DNA of 44,006 nt from assembly GCA_023428295.1 (NCBI GenBank), contig JAEYYV010000416.1, positions 1 to 44,006 on the forward strand. Direction: 5' to 3'. This DNA is from Pseudomonadota bacterium (lineage in GTDB: Bacteria; Myxococcota_A; Polyangia; Haliangiales; Haliangiaceae). The notes under the pieces were generated by a model. It made no database searches. It had not been told where the DNA came from and was given only the letters and a program-made list of their open reading frames with translations. Shown piece after piece: positions 43,178 to 44,006 of this stretch. The position numbers and the translations under genes are program-made. Each line of letters begins with the position of its first letter. Positions within the stretch are counted from its first letter, which is position 1.

Positions 43178-44006
43178 CACAGCGCCCCGACGGCGTCGAT
43201 CACGCGTTGCACGTCGTCATCGGCGAGCGCGGGATACATCGGGATGCTCAAGCACCCCGCGTAGTACGCATCCGCGCCCGGGAACGTCTGCCCGACGACG
43301 AAGCGCGCGTAGTCCGGATGCCCGTGCACCGGGACGTAGTGCACCTGCGGCGAAATGCCCGCGTCGCGCAGCTTCATGTACGCCGCCTTGCGCATGGCCG
43401 TTGCCTCCTCGATGGAGCCACCGAATCGGATCACGTACAGGTGGTACGCACTCGTCACACCGCCGGGGACGCGCAGCGGCGTGATGTTGGACAAGCGAGC
43501 GAAGGCGGCATCGTAGCGCGCGGCGATCTCGCGACGTCGCACGAGGAAGCCCGGGAGCTTCGCGGCCTGGGACACGCCGAGCGCGCACTGGAGATCGGTG
43601 ATGCGGTAGTTGTACCCGAGCTCTTGCTGCTCGAGGTACCAGGGGCCGTCGTTGCGTGTGAGCTTGGCCGGATCGCGCGTGATGCCGTGCGATCGCAGAA
43701 GACGCAGGCGATCGGCGAGCGCGTCGTCGTTGGTGGTGATCGCGCCGCCTTCACCGGTGGTGAGGTGCTTCACCGGGTGGAACGAGAGGATCGCCATCGT
43801 CGAGTGCGCGCAGCTCGCCGCGCGATACGTGCGGCCCTCGTGCGTGTACTCGGCACCGAGCGAGTGCGCGGCGTCCTCGATCACGATCGCGCCGACCTCG
43901 TTCGCGATGCGCTGCACCGCCGGCAGATCCGCCACGGAGCCCGACAGATCGTCGGGGATGATCACGCGCGGCTTCTCGGCGCGCACGGCAGCCTCGAGCG
44001 CCGGGA
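43177..44006 (-). CDS. pseC: PseC-like aminotransferase (5' end beyond window)
   Basis: The 3' part (about 276 codons) of a DegT/DnrJ-family PLP enzyme; its start lies beyond the right edge. PseC transaminates the PseB product at C4. Seen here: VIEDAAHSLGAEY with the cofactor Asp, FHPVKHLTTGEGGAITTND with the PLP lysine, WYLEQQELGYNYRITDLQCA, and the C-terminal SPQVHYVPVHGHPDY. The HPVKH and LGYNYR segments are characteristic of PseC. It is the most upstream visible gene of the minus-strand operon and overlaps the PseI fusion. Confidence 0.93.
   Translation of the reverse strand, partial: PALEAAVRAEKPRVIIPDDLSGSVADLPAVQRIANEVGAIVIEDAAHSLGAEYTHEGRTYRAASCAHSTMAILSFHPVKHLTTGEGGAITTNDDALADRLRLLRSHGITRDPAKLTRNDGPWYLEQQELGYNYRITDLQCALGVSQAAKLPGFLVRRREIAARYDAAFARLSNITPLRVPGGVTSAYHLYVIRFGGSIEEATAMRKAAYMKLRDAGISPQVHYVPVHGHPDYARFVVGQTFPGADAYYAGCLSIPMYPALADDDVQRVIDAVGAL

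Noticed and set aside
17943..44006. Recent horizontal transfer of the glycan locus
   Set aside because: No transposase, integrase, tRNA edge or visible change in base composition; the high-GC pattern continues throughout.

Overview
The window is GC-rich by eye, densely coded, and built from gene types common in Myxococcota (deltaproteobacterial myxobacteria). These include a glycine-rich RRM RNA-binding protein, two ECF-type sigma factors, a Ser/Thr kinase with a transmembrane segment and a cysteine-rich tail, a receiver-PilZ protein, Cys-rich Ig-like lipoproteins and a BamA-like outer membrane protein. I infer a Gram-negative myxobacterium-like host. No rRNA, convincing tRNA, transposase, phage gene or CRISPR array was seen.

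Layout. (1) 1-17.9 kb is a mixed housekeeping, regulatory and envelope region. It holds the RRM protein (partial), an ECF sigma/anti-sigma pair, and a minus-strand run of five genes: membrane protein, receiver-PilZ-STAS-zinc-ribbon protein, zinc-ribbon/coiled-coil membrane protein, amidohydrolase lipoprotein and Omp85-like protein. Then come a YbjN-like protein, a cystathionine gamma-synthase/lyase, the kinase, a second sigma factor with a small lipoprotein, an Ig-like lipoprotein and an adenosine deaminase. (2) 17.9-44.0 kb is a surface-glycan locus. It holds three DUF6056-like polytopic proteins, a Wzx-type flippase, a GT-C-like membrane protein, a GtrB-like glycosyltransferase, two GT-B-like transferases, an HlpA-like GT-A transferase, an MsbA-like ABC exporter, a WbpB/WbpE-like pair, PseB, an epimerase/dehydratase, an aldo/keto reductase, and a minus-strand operon that enters from beyond the right edge (PseC, PseI-GNAT, SpsF-aminotransferase, AKR).

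How it fits together. PseB, PseC, a PseH-like GNAT domain, PseI and an SpsF-like cytidylyltransferase cover most of the route from UDP-GlcNAc to a CMP-activated pseudaminic-acid-type nonulosonate. PseG is not in the window. A PseA/WbpG-like N-acetyl-sugar amidotransferase fused to its own class II glutaminase suggests an acetamidino modification. The glycosyltransferases, flippase and ABC exporter would assemble and export the glycan.

The most unusual aspects are three domain fusions in sugar biosynthesis (glutaminase-PseA, PseI-PseH, SpsF-class III aminotransferase), a diverged DUF6056 triplet, and gene packing in which all eight convergent junctions overlap or lie within about 20 bases.
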